Source of the DNA: Hymenobacter sp. YIM 151500-1
GTDB taxonomy: Bacteria; Bacteroidota; Bacteroidia; Cytophagales; Hymenobacteraceae
Assembly (NCBI RefSeq): GCF_025979885.1
Contig: NZ_CP110139.1
Location: forward strand, 3,177,501-3,241,500
Reading direction: 5' to 3'
Length of the DNA: 64,000 nucleotides
The translations under genes and the position numbers were made by a program. Below are positions 8,853 through 16,171 of the stretch, in pieces. Position 1 is the stretch's first letter. Each line of letters begins with the position of its first letter. The notes beneath the pieces are model-generated. The model searched no databases and was not told where the DNA came from. It saw only the letters and a program-made list of their open reading frames with translations.

Positions 8853-8912
8853 CCTTAACTATAAATACAAAATCCCTTCAAAAATGAAGGGATTTTGTAT
8901 TTATAGTTAAGG
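8853..8912. repeat. Perfect 28-bp-stem hairpin between two immunity genes
   Basis: The left arm 8853-8880 is the exact reverse complement of 8885-8912 with an AAAA loop. The stem is AT-rich at the base (CCTTAACTATAAATACAAAA) and ends in TCCCTTCA. It lies 9 bases after the stop of the upstream immunity gene. There is no clean poly-T tail, so it may act as an RNA-stabilising or processing hairpin rather than a classical terminator. Confidence 0.8.
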
Positions 8913-8921
8913 TACAGAAAG

Positions 8922-9428
8922 CTAAAAATCCGCTTCATCCTCTTCTTCATCATTTCCTGCTTCTAGCATTTTCTCCAACATACGCTGAAACAGTTCATCA
9001 GCTGTGTCGAACGTTTCATACACGCTGGTGCCTACTACCCGATCTGAAATTTCAAACTTGTTAGCTATCAGATTGTGGCGAAAAGCATCTATACCTGATT
9101 CGGCGAAGTAGATAAAATCTTTATCAGGTGTGTAAGCGAGACGAAGTTGAACGTTGGCCTCCAACAATCCTTGAATGTCAAGTTCATCGTTATCATGCAG
9201 CCGGGTTTCGCTGGCATACAGAACAACCCCATTCCATTCTAACCCGTCTGTTACACTCAGAATATTCAGGTAAGTATGAGGCAAGTTATAAGACAGGGTG
9301 CTAGCCACACGACTTTTAAATGCCTCAGCGGTCAGTTCGGAAAGGGGTAGTTGAGGTTGTATCTCATACTGCGTTAGCTGTTCAAGCACGGCTGACAGCA
9401 AATCTGTTAATTGAGTTTGGGCTTCCAT
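8922..9428 (-). CDS. SUKH/YrhA-like probable immunity protein
   Basis: 168 residues, starting 9 bases after the effector stop, the position expected for a cognate immunity gene. The segment LSYNLPHTYLNILSVTDGLEWNGVVLYAS fits the 'LP..Y...L...nGl.wNG' core of SMI1/KNR4-like (YrhA-type) proteins. A beta-rich part follows, then an amphipathic helix and a strongly acidic tail (EAGNDEEEDEADF) suited to binding a basic nuclease. Low GC, like its neighbour. The exact subfamily is uncertain. Confidence 0.7.
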   Translation of the reverse strand: MEAQTQLTDLLSAVLEQLTQYEIQPQLPLSELTAEAFKSRVASTLSYNLPHTYLNILSVTDGLEWNGVVLYASETRLHDNDELDIQGLLEANVQLRLAYTPDKDFIYFAESGIDAFRHNLIANKFEISDRVVGTSVYETFDTADELFQRMLEKMLEAGNDEEEDEADF

Positions 9429-9437
9429 ATCGAAAAG

Positions 9438-10697
9438 TCAAGGTTGTGTACTAGGGTAGACAATTCCGCGGCTGTAAGTAGGCCATTTAATTATCACACT
9501 CTGTCCCGGAGTCAAGTGGCCTGTATTCGTTTTCTGGTATCCCGTTACTGCACTATGATAGGGGGTATTCTTTATCAGGAGCAGGTTGTTGAAACTATTA
9601 TCTCCACCGTCATCTAGCGGAAGCTTATGGTGGACTTGCCAACCTGTAGGGACGTTACCACCTTGCATTATTTTTAATGCTTGATCGTCGAATCCGGCTT
9701 TCCGTAACTCAGCAACATACATAGGGTCATTGCTGATTTTCTTTAAAAATTTCGGCCGTATACTAGATGCGAACTTACGACGTAATGCATCGGTGTCAGC
9801 TTTGCTGCGTTTTGTGTAAGTAATATTCTCAAAGTGAAAACCAGGCAACCCTTGAGGTTGCTTTTTATAGCGGCCTATAACATCCAAATCCGCCACGCTC
9901 TGCACCCGAACGCCCTTGACCTTGGCCAACAAAGCCACGTACTCCGCTTCTTCCTGCTGGCTCAAGGCCCGGTACTCCCGTTCCCGTTCCAACTCGGCCA
10001 GGCGAATGGCGTCCAGGTTTGGCGGGTGGTTTTTCTGGAAGCTCTTCTCCGCGTCGTAGCCGGGGGCGTCGGCATCATTGGCCGGGGTGAGCACCAGGGC
10101 CAGCGTACCCAGCACGGTGCTGGCCGCCCGCAGCGCCGCCCCGCCCAGCAGCCCGGCCGCTTCCTCGGCCGCGGCCGCGGCGGCGGCCGGAGGGATGGTG
10201 CGCGGGGGCAAGGGCGGCAGGTGCGGCGGCAGCAGGGGCGGGGGCTGGATGAGGGCGCGGCGGCGCACCCGCGGGTCTTTCTCCCAGGGCAGGCGGGAGT
10301 AGAACTCCGTGTACTGCCCGTTCAGCTCGATGGCGGCCGGTGAGAAGCGCAAGGTCAGTTCGAGGGACGGCTGACCCTGCTGCCCTCGCGCATCGAAGCG
10401 AAACCCCAGGCGCGTACAGTAGGCGTCGTAAAAGACGAGGTGGCGCACGACCTGGCCCTGGGCTGTGCGCCAGACCAAGTGCCCGCTCTCCCGCCGCACG
10501 GAGTCGGCGGCCAGCTCGTCCCAGATGGACCAGCAGGCGGCTTCGCCCGTAATTGTTACCTCAATCGGGTGGCTGCGCACGCGCGTGCTGCGGCGGCCCG
10601 CAAAGTCGGTTTTCTGGCGCAGCCCCTGCCGGGTCGTCGTGCACAGCACCCGGTGCCGGGCTACTTGTAATTCCGCGTCCAGAACGGGCGTAGGCAT
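9438..10697 (-). CDS. Hcp/TssD-like carrier fused to an HNH nuclease toxin
   Basis: Read as a specialised type VI (or related contractile) effector. Residues 1-135 resemble the Bacteroidota Hcp/TssD tube protein: GRRSTRVRSHPIEVTITGE, then a one-letter-apart W-x-x-W helix, a FYDAYC strand (YDAYCTRLGFRFDARG) and LELTLRFSPAAIELNG. A Pro-rich spacer (151-170) and a hydrophobic Ala/Gly linker (171-207, ending LVLTPAN) follow, then a helical charged region (LAELEREREYRALSQQEE). The toxin tip (about 305-419) has an HNH-type motif: WQVHHKLPLDDGG (His356/His357), NSFNNLLLI (Asn370/371) and PYH (His381). GC drops sharply in the tip. Two immunity candidates follow. No secretion-system genes are in the window. 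Confidence 0.75.
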   Translation of the reverse strand: MPTPVLDAELQVARHRVLCTTTRQGLRQKTDFAGRRSTRVRSHPIEVTITGEAACWSIWDELAADSVRRESGHLVWRTAQGQVVRHLVFYDAYCTRLGFRFDARGQQGQPSLELTLRFSPAAIELNGQYTEFYSRLPWEKDPRVRRRALIQPPPLLPPHLPPLPPRTIPPAAAAAAAEEAAGLLGGAALRAASTVLGTLALVLTPANDADAPGYDAEKSFQKNHPPNLDAIRLAELEREREYRALSQQEEAEYVALLAKVKGVRVQSVADLDVIGRYKKQPQGLPGFHFENITYTKRSKADTDALRRKFASSIRPKFLKKISNDPMYVAELRKAGFDDQALKIMQGGNVPTGWQVHHKLPLDDGGDNSFNNLLLIKNTPYHSAVTGYQKTNTGHLTPGQSVIIKWPTYSRGIVYPSTQP

Positions 10698-11000
10698 TAT
10701 GATACCACATTAGTAAAGTAGATACGGCTGCTACCTGAATGGCAGCAGGAAAATAAATCCTTCCACCGGCACCGCTTCGGAAAGAGACGCTACCAATGGA
10801 AGGCAATAGGTGTGTGAATAGAGCAGTACGGCAGCCAAGATAGGAAAACCAGCCAACTTCAGTACGGCTTACTGGCTCTTACCTTAAGCCCGCAAAGCCT
10901 ACCCTAACCCAGAAACGGCCTTTGCTAAAGCCCATATGCTTCTTGCCAGCAAAATCTCCTACCTTCGGGGCCTCGTTTGCCTTCAACCCGTTTCTTTTCA
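10698..11000. other. Intergenic region between divergent genes
   Basis: About 300 bases upstream of both the effector gene (minus) and the lipoprotein gene (plus). No conserved frame, repeat or clear promoter box was recognised. Small overlapping frames here look like chance. Confidence 0.4.
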
Positions 11001-12029
11001 GTGTCTTATTTTCGGACTGCTTCCCGCCTGACGGCCCCGCTGCTTGCTTCTCTGGGCCTTGCCTTTGCTCTTACCACGCTGCCCGGCTGCAGCACCACCC
11101 CCGAAAAAGCCGCTGCTACCGAGGCCGCGGCCGTGGCTCCCAAACCAGTTGTGGTTGATTCGGCGGCTCTGAAGCGCCAAGCCATGCGCCGCGACTCGCT
11201 CAAGGCCGATTCTATTGTGAAAGCCAACGGCCAGCTGCCGGGGGCCATCTTGCCGGGCAAGCGCATCGTGGCGTTTTATGGCAACATTCGGGCGAAGGGC
11301 ATGGGCATTCTGGGCCGGGAGCCCAAGGAGCAGATGTTGCGCAAGTTCCGCGGCGTGCAGAAGGAGTGGCAGGCCGCCGACCCCAGCATTCCGGTGCAGC
11401 CCGCTTTGCACAGCGTAACCATCACGGCCCAGGCCGCCCCCGGCAAGGACGGCAAGTACCGCCTGATGAACTCGAAGGCCACCATCGACGAAACCATTCA
11501 GTGGGCCAAGGACAACAACTGCATCGTGTTCCTGGACGTGCAGGTGGGCCTGAGCGACCTGGAGCACGAGCTGCATAAGCTGGAGCCCTGGCTGAAGGAC
11601 CCCATCGTGCACATGGGCATCGACCCGGAGTTTGCCATGAAAACCAAAGGCGTACGCCCCGGCAAGAAAATCGGCACCTACGACGCCAAGGATGTCAACT
11701 ACGCTATCAACTTCCTGGCCCGCATCGTGGCCGAAAACAAGCTGCCGCCCAAGGTGCTGACCGTGCACCGCTTTACGCAGGGCATGGTTACCAACTACAA
11801 AAACATCAAACTGGACCCGCGGGTGCAGGTGGTGATGCACATGGATGGCTGGGGCAACCCCGTCCTGAAGAAAGACTCCTACCGCGACTACATCCAGACC
11901 CAACCCGTGCAGTACACCGGCTTCAAGCTCTTCTACGAGTACGATGCCCGGCCAGCCCCCCACCACATCATGACGCCCAAGGAAGTGCTGGCCCTCACGC
12001 CCAAGCCCTTGTACATTCAGTACCAGTAA
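11001..12029 (+). CDS. Conserved lipoprotein, probable TIM-barrel-like fold, unknown function
   Basis: There is no ATG before the signal peptide. The GTG at 11001 (then SYFRTASRLTAPLLASLG) or a TTG at 10977 must be used; I prefer the GTG for signal-peptide length. The lipobox is TLPGC, followed by an Ala-rich linker. The body has alternating strand/helix blocks: RIVAFYGNIRAKGMGILG, VQPALHSVTITAQ, CIVFLDVQVGLSDLEHEL, IVHMGIDPEFAM, VLTVHRFTQGMV, VQVVMHMDGWG and FKLFYEYD. Several strand ends carry His, Asp or Glu, which suggests a barrel with an active site, perhaps glycosidase-like. I do not recognise a characterised family. A strong terminator follows. Confidence 0.65.
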   Translation: MSYFRTASRLTAPLLASLGLAFALTTLPGCSTTPEKAAATEAAAVAPKPVVVDSAALKRQAMRRDSLKADSIVKANGQLPGAILPGKRIVAFYGNIRAKGMGILGREPKEQMLRKFRGVQKEWQAADPSIPVQPALHSVTITAQAAPGKDGKYRLMNSKATIDETIQWAKDNNCIVFLDVQVGLSDLEHELHKLEPWLKDPIVHMGIDPEFAMKTKGVRPGKKIGTYDAKDVNYAINFLARIVAENKLPPKVLTVHRFTQGMVTNYKNIKLDPRVQVVMHMDGWGNPVLKKDSYRDYIQTQPVQYTGFKLFYEYDARPAPHHIMTPKEVLALTPKPLYIQYQ

Positions 12030-12060
12030 GCTGCTTGTTCGGCTGAGCATTGACAACCAA

Positions 12061-12104
12061 ACAGAAAAGGCCTGCTACCGTGGTAGCAGGCCTTTTCTGT
12101 TTGA
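12061..12104. terminator. Bidirectional terminator
   Basis: A perfect 19-bp inverted repeat with arms ACAGAAAAGGCCTGCTACC and its complement, with a T-rich edge on both sides. It separates the convergent lipoprotein and CarboxypepD_reg genes. Confidence 0.8.
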
Positions 12105-12144
12105 TTCTAGCGTGTCATGCTTCGGGGACACAGGACACCAAAGT

Positions 12145-13110
12145 CTACCGATCAATATCCCGGCTGGCGGTTACGCTGCGCTGGAGGCGTACGTTGAAGG
12201 TGCCGGGGCCGGCGTTATAGAGCATGTAGTCGGAGTAGCCGCCGTAGCCGAATTGCAGCGTGACGCCGGCAGGCACATCCAGCTTGTACTCGCCGCTGGC
12301 GTCGGTGCTGGCGGCTAGCTGCGTGCCCTGCACCAGCACGGTAGCCCCCACCAGTGGCCGGCCCCGCTCATCGGTGATGCGGCCGCGCACCGTACCGTCG
12401 GGAGCCGGCATAGCGTTTACCGGGGTGGCAGTGCTTGGCGTAACCGAGTTGCTTGACCCGGCTGTAGAGGGCAGCGCCTTGGGCAAGGCATTGGTCGTGG
12501 AGTCGGCAGACAAGGGGGCTATAGCAGCTTCGCGCAGGGGCAGGGTTTCCGGCTCAGGCTCCGGGCGTCTCTGAGTCACTTTCGTGACTGCCACTGCGCG
12601 GCGCACCCGCTCGGGCATTGCTGGCATCAGCGTGTCCGTTTCGGCAACGGGTGCTTCCGTAAACTGCTCCACGAAACGCTGGGTAGCCTCGCTGGCGGAG
12701 GTAGCCGCCCGCGTAACGGCGGCCACTACCGGCGCCGGCACCAGGGGCTCGTTCCGAATCCACTGCACTACGCTGGCTACACTCAGAGCCAGAAACATTC
12801 CCGTTGCCACCCGCACCACCGGCCGCCGCAACGGCCCCATCCGGGACACGGTGGGCTGGAAGATGAGCTGCTGCTGCACCCACTGCGGGGCTACAAACGT
12901 GCCGCCCTGCCGCCGGGCCTCGTCGGCCAACTCGTGGTAGCGGCCCAGCACCACCCCTCGCTGCACGGGGCTGCGCTTCAAGTACGCTTCGATGGTTTGG
13001 GTTAGTCCCGGCGACAAACGGCCCTGCAAATAGGCGTCGCGGTACTCAGGCAGCAGGTCCCCGGTAATGGGGTCGAAGGGCTCGTTTTCGGGATACACCG
13101 TGGCGCGCAT
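12145..13110 (-). CDS. Membrane-anchored CarboxypepD_reg protein with anti-sigma-like N-terminus
   Basis: Start at the ATG at 13110 (MRATVYPENEPFD); an in-frame TTG at 13131 would overlap the rhodopsin gene. Residues ~1-85 form an acidic/basic helical region (LLPEYRDAYLQGRLSP, IEAYLKRSPVQRG) like the cytoplasmic part of anti-sigma or gliding-type membrane proteins. One membrane span follows (VVRVATGMFLALSVASVVQWI), then a long Ala/Pro/Thr-rich periplasmic stalk. The C-terminus is a CarboxypepD_reg beta-sandwich (GRITDERGRPLVGATVLVQG, STDASGEYKLDVPAG). It starts 7 bases after the rhodopsin stop, so the two genes form one transcript. Whether it works with the rhodopsin is unknown. Confidence 0.7.
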   Translation of the reverse strand: MRATVYPENEPFDPITGDLLPEYRDAYLQGRLSPGLTQTIEAYLKRSPVQRGVVLGRYHELADEARRQGGTFVAPQWVQQQLIFQPTVSRMGPLRRPVVRVATGMFLALSVASVVQWIRNEPLVPAPVVAAVTRAATSASEATQRFVEQFTEAPVAETDTLMPAMPERVRRAVAVTKVTQRRPEPEPETLPLREAAIAPLSADSTTNALPKALPSTAGSSNSVTPSTATPVNAMPAPDGTVRGRITDERGRPLVGATVLVQGTQLAASTDASGEYKLDVPAGVTLQFGYGGYSDYMLYNAGPGTFNVRLQRSVTASRDIDR

Positions 13111-13117
13111 GGCAGTA

Positions 13118-13921
13118 TTATGATTGTACAAGGGTAGTTTTCAGTTCTTGCCGCAGGTGCTGCTTCTGCCGCTTTATGGTGCGGCTGGCCCGGCGGGCCA
13201 TGGTGTAGATGACGATGCCAAAGCCCAGCTTGTTGATGACGTCGCCGAAGTTGTAAACCAGATTCCGGTTGAGGTTCAGGGCTTCAAACACATTAAAAGG
13301 AATAGTCATGTAGCCGAGCGGATAAATGGCCCACCCGATCAGCACGAAATAGCCCAGGTAGGTGAATGCCCGCACCACGTCTTCGTTCGACGACCGGTCG
13401 GCTACGCGGGCCAGGGGACCAAACCAGATTTCGTAGATGATAACCAGGTATCCCAGCGTCGACACGCTTCCCCACAGAATAGACCAGTAGGCATTGGACG
13501 TTTCGCCGAAGTAGCCGAAGCCAATCATCCAGAGGCCAGCCAGTACTAGCCGCCACAACGACCCCGGCTGGGCTCCGGCGGGCCGGAGCAGCAGGTAAAA
13601 CTGCGTGCACATGAGCGGCACAGTAAACAGCCAATCCACGTACCGGAAGCGGGTGGGGCCCATGCCGGTGTTGAGGTACATGCCCTGCATGTAGTAGTAG
13701 TTGGCGCCGGCAATCAGACAGATAATCCCCGCCAGCGTCATGTTGGCGTGCCAGCGCCAGGGCACATTCCGGCGTTCCAGAAAGAAGAAGGCAGCTCCTC
13801 CCAGCAAGGCAAACATGCTGAAGAAGAACGTGCCCGCCACCAAGTCATTCTCCAAAGCCAGGTAGTACGGCTGCATGGGAGTAGCTGCTGTGGGCACTTC
13901 CAGAAGTAAGGATTGCGGCAT
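13118..13921 (-). CDS. Microbial rhodopsin, proteorhodopsin/xanthorhodopsin type, DTQ motif
   Basis: Seven-helix retinal protein in the inner membrane. Helix C reads FRYVDWLFTVPLMCTQFYL, giving Asp96 (proton acceptor), Thr100 and Gln107 where proton pumps have Glu or Asp. Helix G (NFGDVINKLGFGIVIY) supplies the Schiff-base lysine Lys231 and second counterion Asp227. Met104 at the colour-tuning site suggests green absorption. The helix-B His that pairs with the acceptor in proteorhodopsin is replaced by Asn74 (IAGANYYYMQG). Gly151 (ILWGSVSTLGY) matches the glycine that opens the carotenoid-antenna window in xanthorhodopsin (LWGFLSTIPF). The Gln donor predicts slow reprotonation or a changed function. 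It is first in a two-gene operon. Confidence 0.9.
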   Translation of the reverse strand: MPQSLLLEVPTAATPMQPYYLALENDLVAGTFFFSMFALLGGAAFFFLERRNVPWRWHANMTLAGIICLIAGANYYYMQGMYLNTGMGPTRFRYVDWLFTVPLMCTQFYLLLRPAGAQPGSLWRLVLAGLWMIGFGYFGETSNAYWSILWGSVSTLGYLVIIYEIWFGPLARVADRSSNEDVVRAFTYLGYFVLIGWAIYPLGYMTIPFNVFEALNLNRNLVYNFGDVINKLGFGIVIYTMARRASRTIKRQKQHLRQELKTTLVQS

Positions 13922-14445
13922 ATGCAGAATGTGTGAAACGGCTACTTACATACATCTTGTTTAATTTTTTGTTGCATTATATTAAACAAATAATATTTTT
14001 ATGAGAGCATAAGATATTAATAATAAGAGGTTTAATAAAATAGAGAAACATACATTTACGTAGTTTTTCTCCTGCTTTTCAGTAGATATCCCCATACTAC
14101 TTGGTGAGTACCCCGGCTGCCTGCACGACCCGCTTGCCCTGCTTACTCAGAGCAATACAAAGGCAGAAAGCCCCGTCGCTGTAGCTGGCAGCCGTACCAG
14201 CCCGTTTTAGCGAAAAGTGGCCGCCCAGCCATTGGGTAATGAACCGGGTGATGAGCTGCTACGACGAGCGGCAAGAACTTTTCAAGAGCCGGCCTGGGAC
14301 CTGCCTGGGCAAGCTCCCACTAGCAAGCAATTTGCACGAGCATTGCGGGCCGAGCCTTGACCGCCGTTTTCATTTTTCGTTTTTTGCCGGGGAGGTGGGA
14401 GTGAAACGCGCCGTGCTTGCTGTTGCACTGCTACCTTAGCTCTGC
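13922..14445. other. Intergenic region upstream of the rhodopsin and mcrB
   Basis: Bases 13,922-14,090 are AT-rich and hold the rhodopsin leader. On the minus strand, bases 14,097-14,256 read as about 52 codons (GGHFSLKRAGTAASYSDGAF, then a basic tail GKRVVQAAGVLTK) with a stop just upstream and no start codon. This could be the tail of a decayed gene. The rest up to mcrB shows no supported feature. Confidence 0.3.
13957..13989. promoter_or_regulatory. Candidate operator upstream of the rhodopsin
   Basis: TTGTTTAAT (13957-13965) and ATTAAACAA (13981-13989) form a perfect 9-bp inverted repeat with a 15-base spacer, centred about 50 bases upstream of the rhodopsin ATG in an AT-rich leader. On the minus strand the spacer region contains a TATAAT-like box (ATATAATG). 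The layout is that of a dimeric repressor or MerR-type site; the regulator is not known. Confidence 0.45.
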
Positions 14446-15768
14446 ATGTCTTCCCCTCACCTCGACCCCCAGCTTACCCGCGAACAGGTGCTGCGCGCCC
14501 TGCGCCAGATAGACCGTGAAGGTGGCCCCAGGATGCCGCTGAGCACCGTGTATGACCTGGTGTACCGGGGCCGGCGCTACGCCCCGCGGGCAGTAGCACA
14601 GCTGGCGTACCGCCTGGCTACGGGCAAACCGGAAGCTACGTGGCCTCTGGCGGCGGGCACGCCCACCAACCGGGTGCTGGAGCAGCTCGACTTTACCATT
14701 GCCACCAAGCGCCCCACCCTCGAAAACTCGCCTTTGCTCGACGGCGACGTGGCCGCTCAGGAGGCCATGCAGGAGCTGTACACCGGCCCCAACCACCCCA
14801 TAGCCAAAACCCAGAAACCAGCGCCGTCCGCCGACGAAGCAGCCGCTACGCCCCTGGTGCAGGAACCCGCTCCAGGCTACGAGTTGCCCCCTGCGCGGCC
14901 GTACGGGCGTGCAGAGGCGTTGACGGAGTTGTTTCTGAGCGAAGACCAGCTAGATGCCGCACTAGCAGCCCTGCGCCGCCGCCGCAACGTGGTGCTGCAA
15001 GGTCCGCCGGGCACGGGCAAAACGTTTCTGGCCCGCCGCCTGGCCTGGCTGGAGCTGGGCGCCACCGATGCCGGGCGCGTGGAGCTGGTGCAGTTTCACC
15101 CGAGCTACAGCTACGAAGACTTCGTGCAGGGCTTCCGGCCCGATGCACACGGCACGTTTCGGTTGCAGGATGGTGTACTGCCCACGCTGTGCCGCCGGGC
15201 GGCCCAGGACCCGGAGCGGCCGTATTTTTTGCTGATTGACGAGCTGAACCGGGGCAATGTGTCGCGCATTTTTGGGGAGCTGCTGCTGCTGCTGGAAGCC
15301 GACAAGCGCGGCCCCGCTCACGCCGTGCGCCTGCCCTACGCCTCGCCGGACAGTCCGCCGTTTTTCGTGCCCGACAACGTGTACGTCATTAGCACGATGA
15401 ACCTGGCCGACCGGAGCCTGGCGCCCCTGGATTACGCCCTGCGCCGCCGCTTTGCTTTCGTGGGCATGGCGCCGGAGTTTAGTTTGCGCCTGGAGCAGTT
15501 TCTGGCGCGGCAAGGCGTGCCCGCAGCGTTGGTGCAGCGCCTCTGCACCCGCCTGACGGAGTTGAACCGCGCCATCACCGACGACCCGGAGCTGGGTTCG
15601 GACTTCTGCATCGGCCACAGCTACTTCTGCCAGCCTCCCGCTTCGGCCGCCGACGCCGACCAGTGGCTTACGCTGATTCTGGAGCAGGAAATCTGTCCAC
15701 TGCTGGATGACTACTGGCTGGACCAGCCCGCCAAAGCTGCCCAGCACAAAAAGAAGCTGCTAAGCTAA
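14446..15768 (+). CDS. mcrB: McrB-like AAA+ GTPase of a methylation-dependent restriction system
   Basis: Motor subunit of a type IV (modified-DNA) restriction complex. The N-terminal ~90 residues (RYAPRAVAQLAYRLATG ... TNRVLEQLDFTI) resemble small recognition modules found in front of McrB motors; the modified base recognised is unknown. A linker leads to the AAA+ core: Walker A GPPGTGKT (186-193), FHPSYSYEDFVQGF, Walker B LLIDELNRGN (262-271), and the McrB signature TMNLADRS (317-324) followed by LDYALRRRF with the sensor arginines. About 440 residues is typical for a short McrB. The mcrC gene follows 403 bases later, an unusually long gap filled by an inverted-repeat element. Confidence 0.87.
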   Translation: MSSPHLDPQLTREQVLRALRQIDREGGPRMPLSTVYDLVYRGRRYAPRAVAQLAYRLATGKPEATWPLAAGTPTNRVLEQLDFTIATKRPTLENSPLLDGDVAAQEAMQELYTGPNHPIAKTQKPAPSADEAAATPLVQEPAPGYELPPARPYGRAEALTELFLSEDQLDAALAALRRRRNVVLQGPPGTGKTFLARRLAWLELGATDAGRVELVQFHPSYSYEDFVQGFRPDAHGTFRLQDGVLPTLCRRAAQDPERPYFLLIDELNRGNVSRIFGELLLLLEADKRGPAHAVRLPYASPDSPPFFVPDNVYVISTMNLADRSLAPLDYALRRRFAFVGMAPEFSLRLEQFLARQGVPAALVQRLCTRLTELNRAITDDPELGSDFCIGHSYFCQPPASAADADQWLTLILEQEICPLLDDYWLDQPAKAAQHKKKLLS

Positions 15769-15847
15769 AGCCGCTGGCCACTGGCAGAAGGCCGACTGGC
15801 AGAAGTCTTAAGCCGCCGCAGGCGGCGTGACTTCTAGCCACGAAAAT

Positions 15848-16110
15848 GGGGCAAGTCTCCCGACTTGCGGCCGCCGCAGGCGGCCAGCTCGCGTCAGGGC
15901 CGTTAAAAGTGCAGCGTTGCTTCAAGCATCGTTGTACAGGTGTCATTCCAGCTCCCAGGGCTTCAGCCTTGGGACACGCGGGACGGTCTAGCATTGTGCT
16001 GCCGTGTCGCGAAATACAACTTCGCGTTACATCTTCTGGCCGCGCTACAGGCTCATACGGCGCGGTGCCGCCTGGCCGCTGGCGCGGCCGCAAGTCGGGA
16101 GACTTGCTCC
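15848..16110. repeat. Large inverted-repeat element between mcrB and mcrC
   Basis: GCAAGTCTCCCGACTTGCGG near 15,850 is mirrored by CCGCAAGTCGGGAGACTTGC near 16,090, bracketing about 260 bases. Each arm is itself palindromic. The interior includes the word CAACTTCGCGTTACAT, also found in the element at 36,646-36,770. The 15,769-15,847 and 16,111-16,171 flanks also hold short hairpins (for example GGCGGGCAGAC / GTCTGCCGCC just before mcrC). No coding frame is credible here. Confidence 0.65.
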
Positions 16111-16171
16111 ATTCCTGGCGGGCAGACGCGCCGCTGCGCGGCAAGTCTGCCGCCAGTATCTTCGTTTTGCT

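Noticed and set aside
10922..11158. 78-codon frame overlapping the lipoprotein N-terminus
   Set aside because: It is out of frame with the conserved protein, which explains the sequence better.
13118..13921. Sodium-pump (NDQ) rhodopsin
   Set aside because: Gln is present, but the first two positions are Asp and Thr, not Asn and Asp, and flanking residues resemble proteorhodopsin/xanthorhodopsin.
14239..14439. 66-codon plus-strand frame before mcrB
   Set aside because: No signal, no domain and no close leader features; likely chance.
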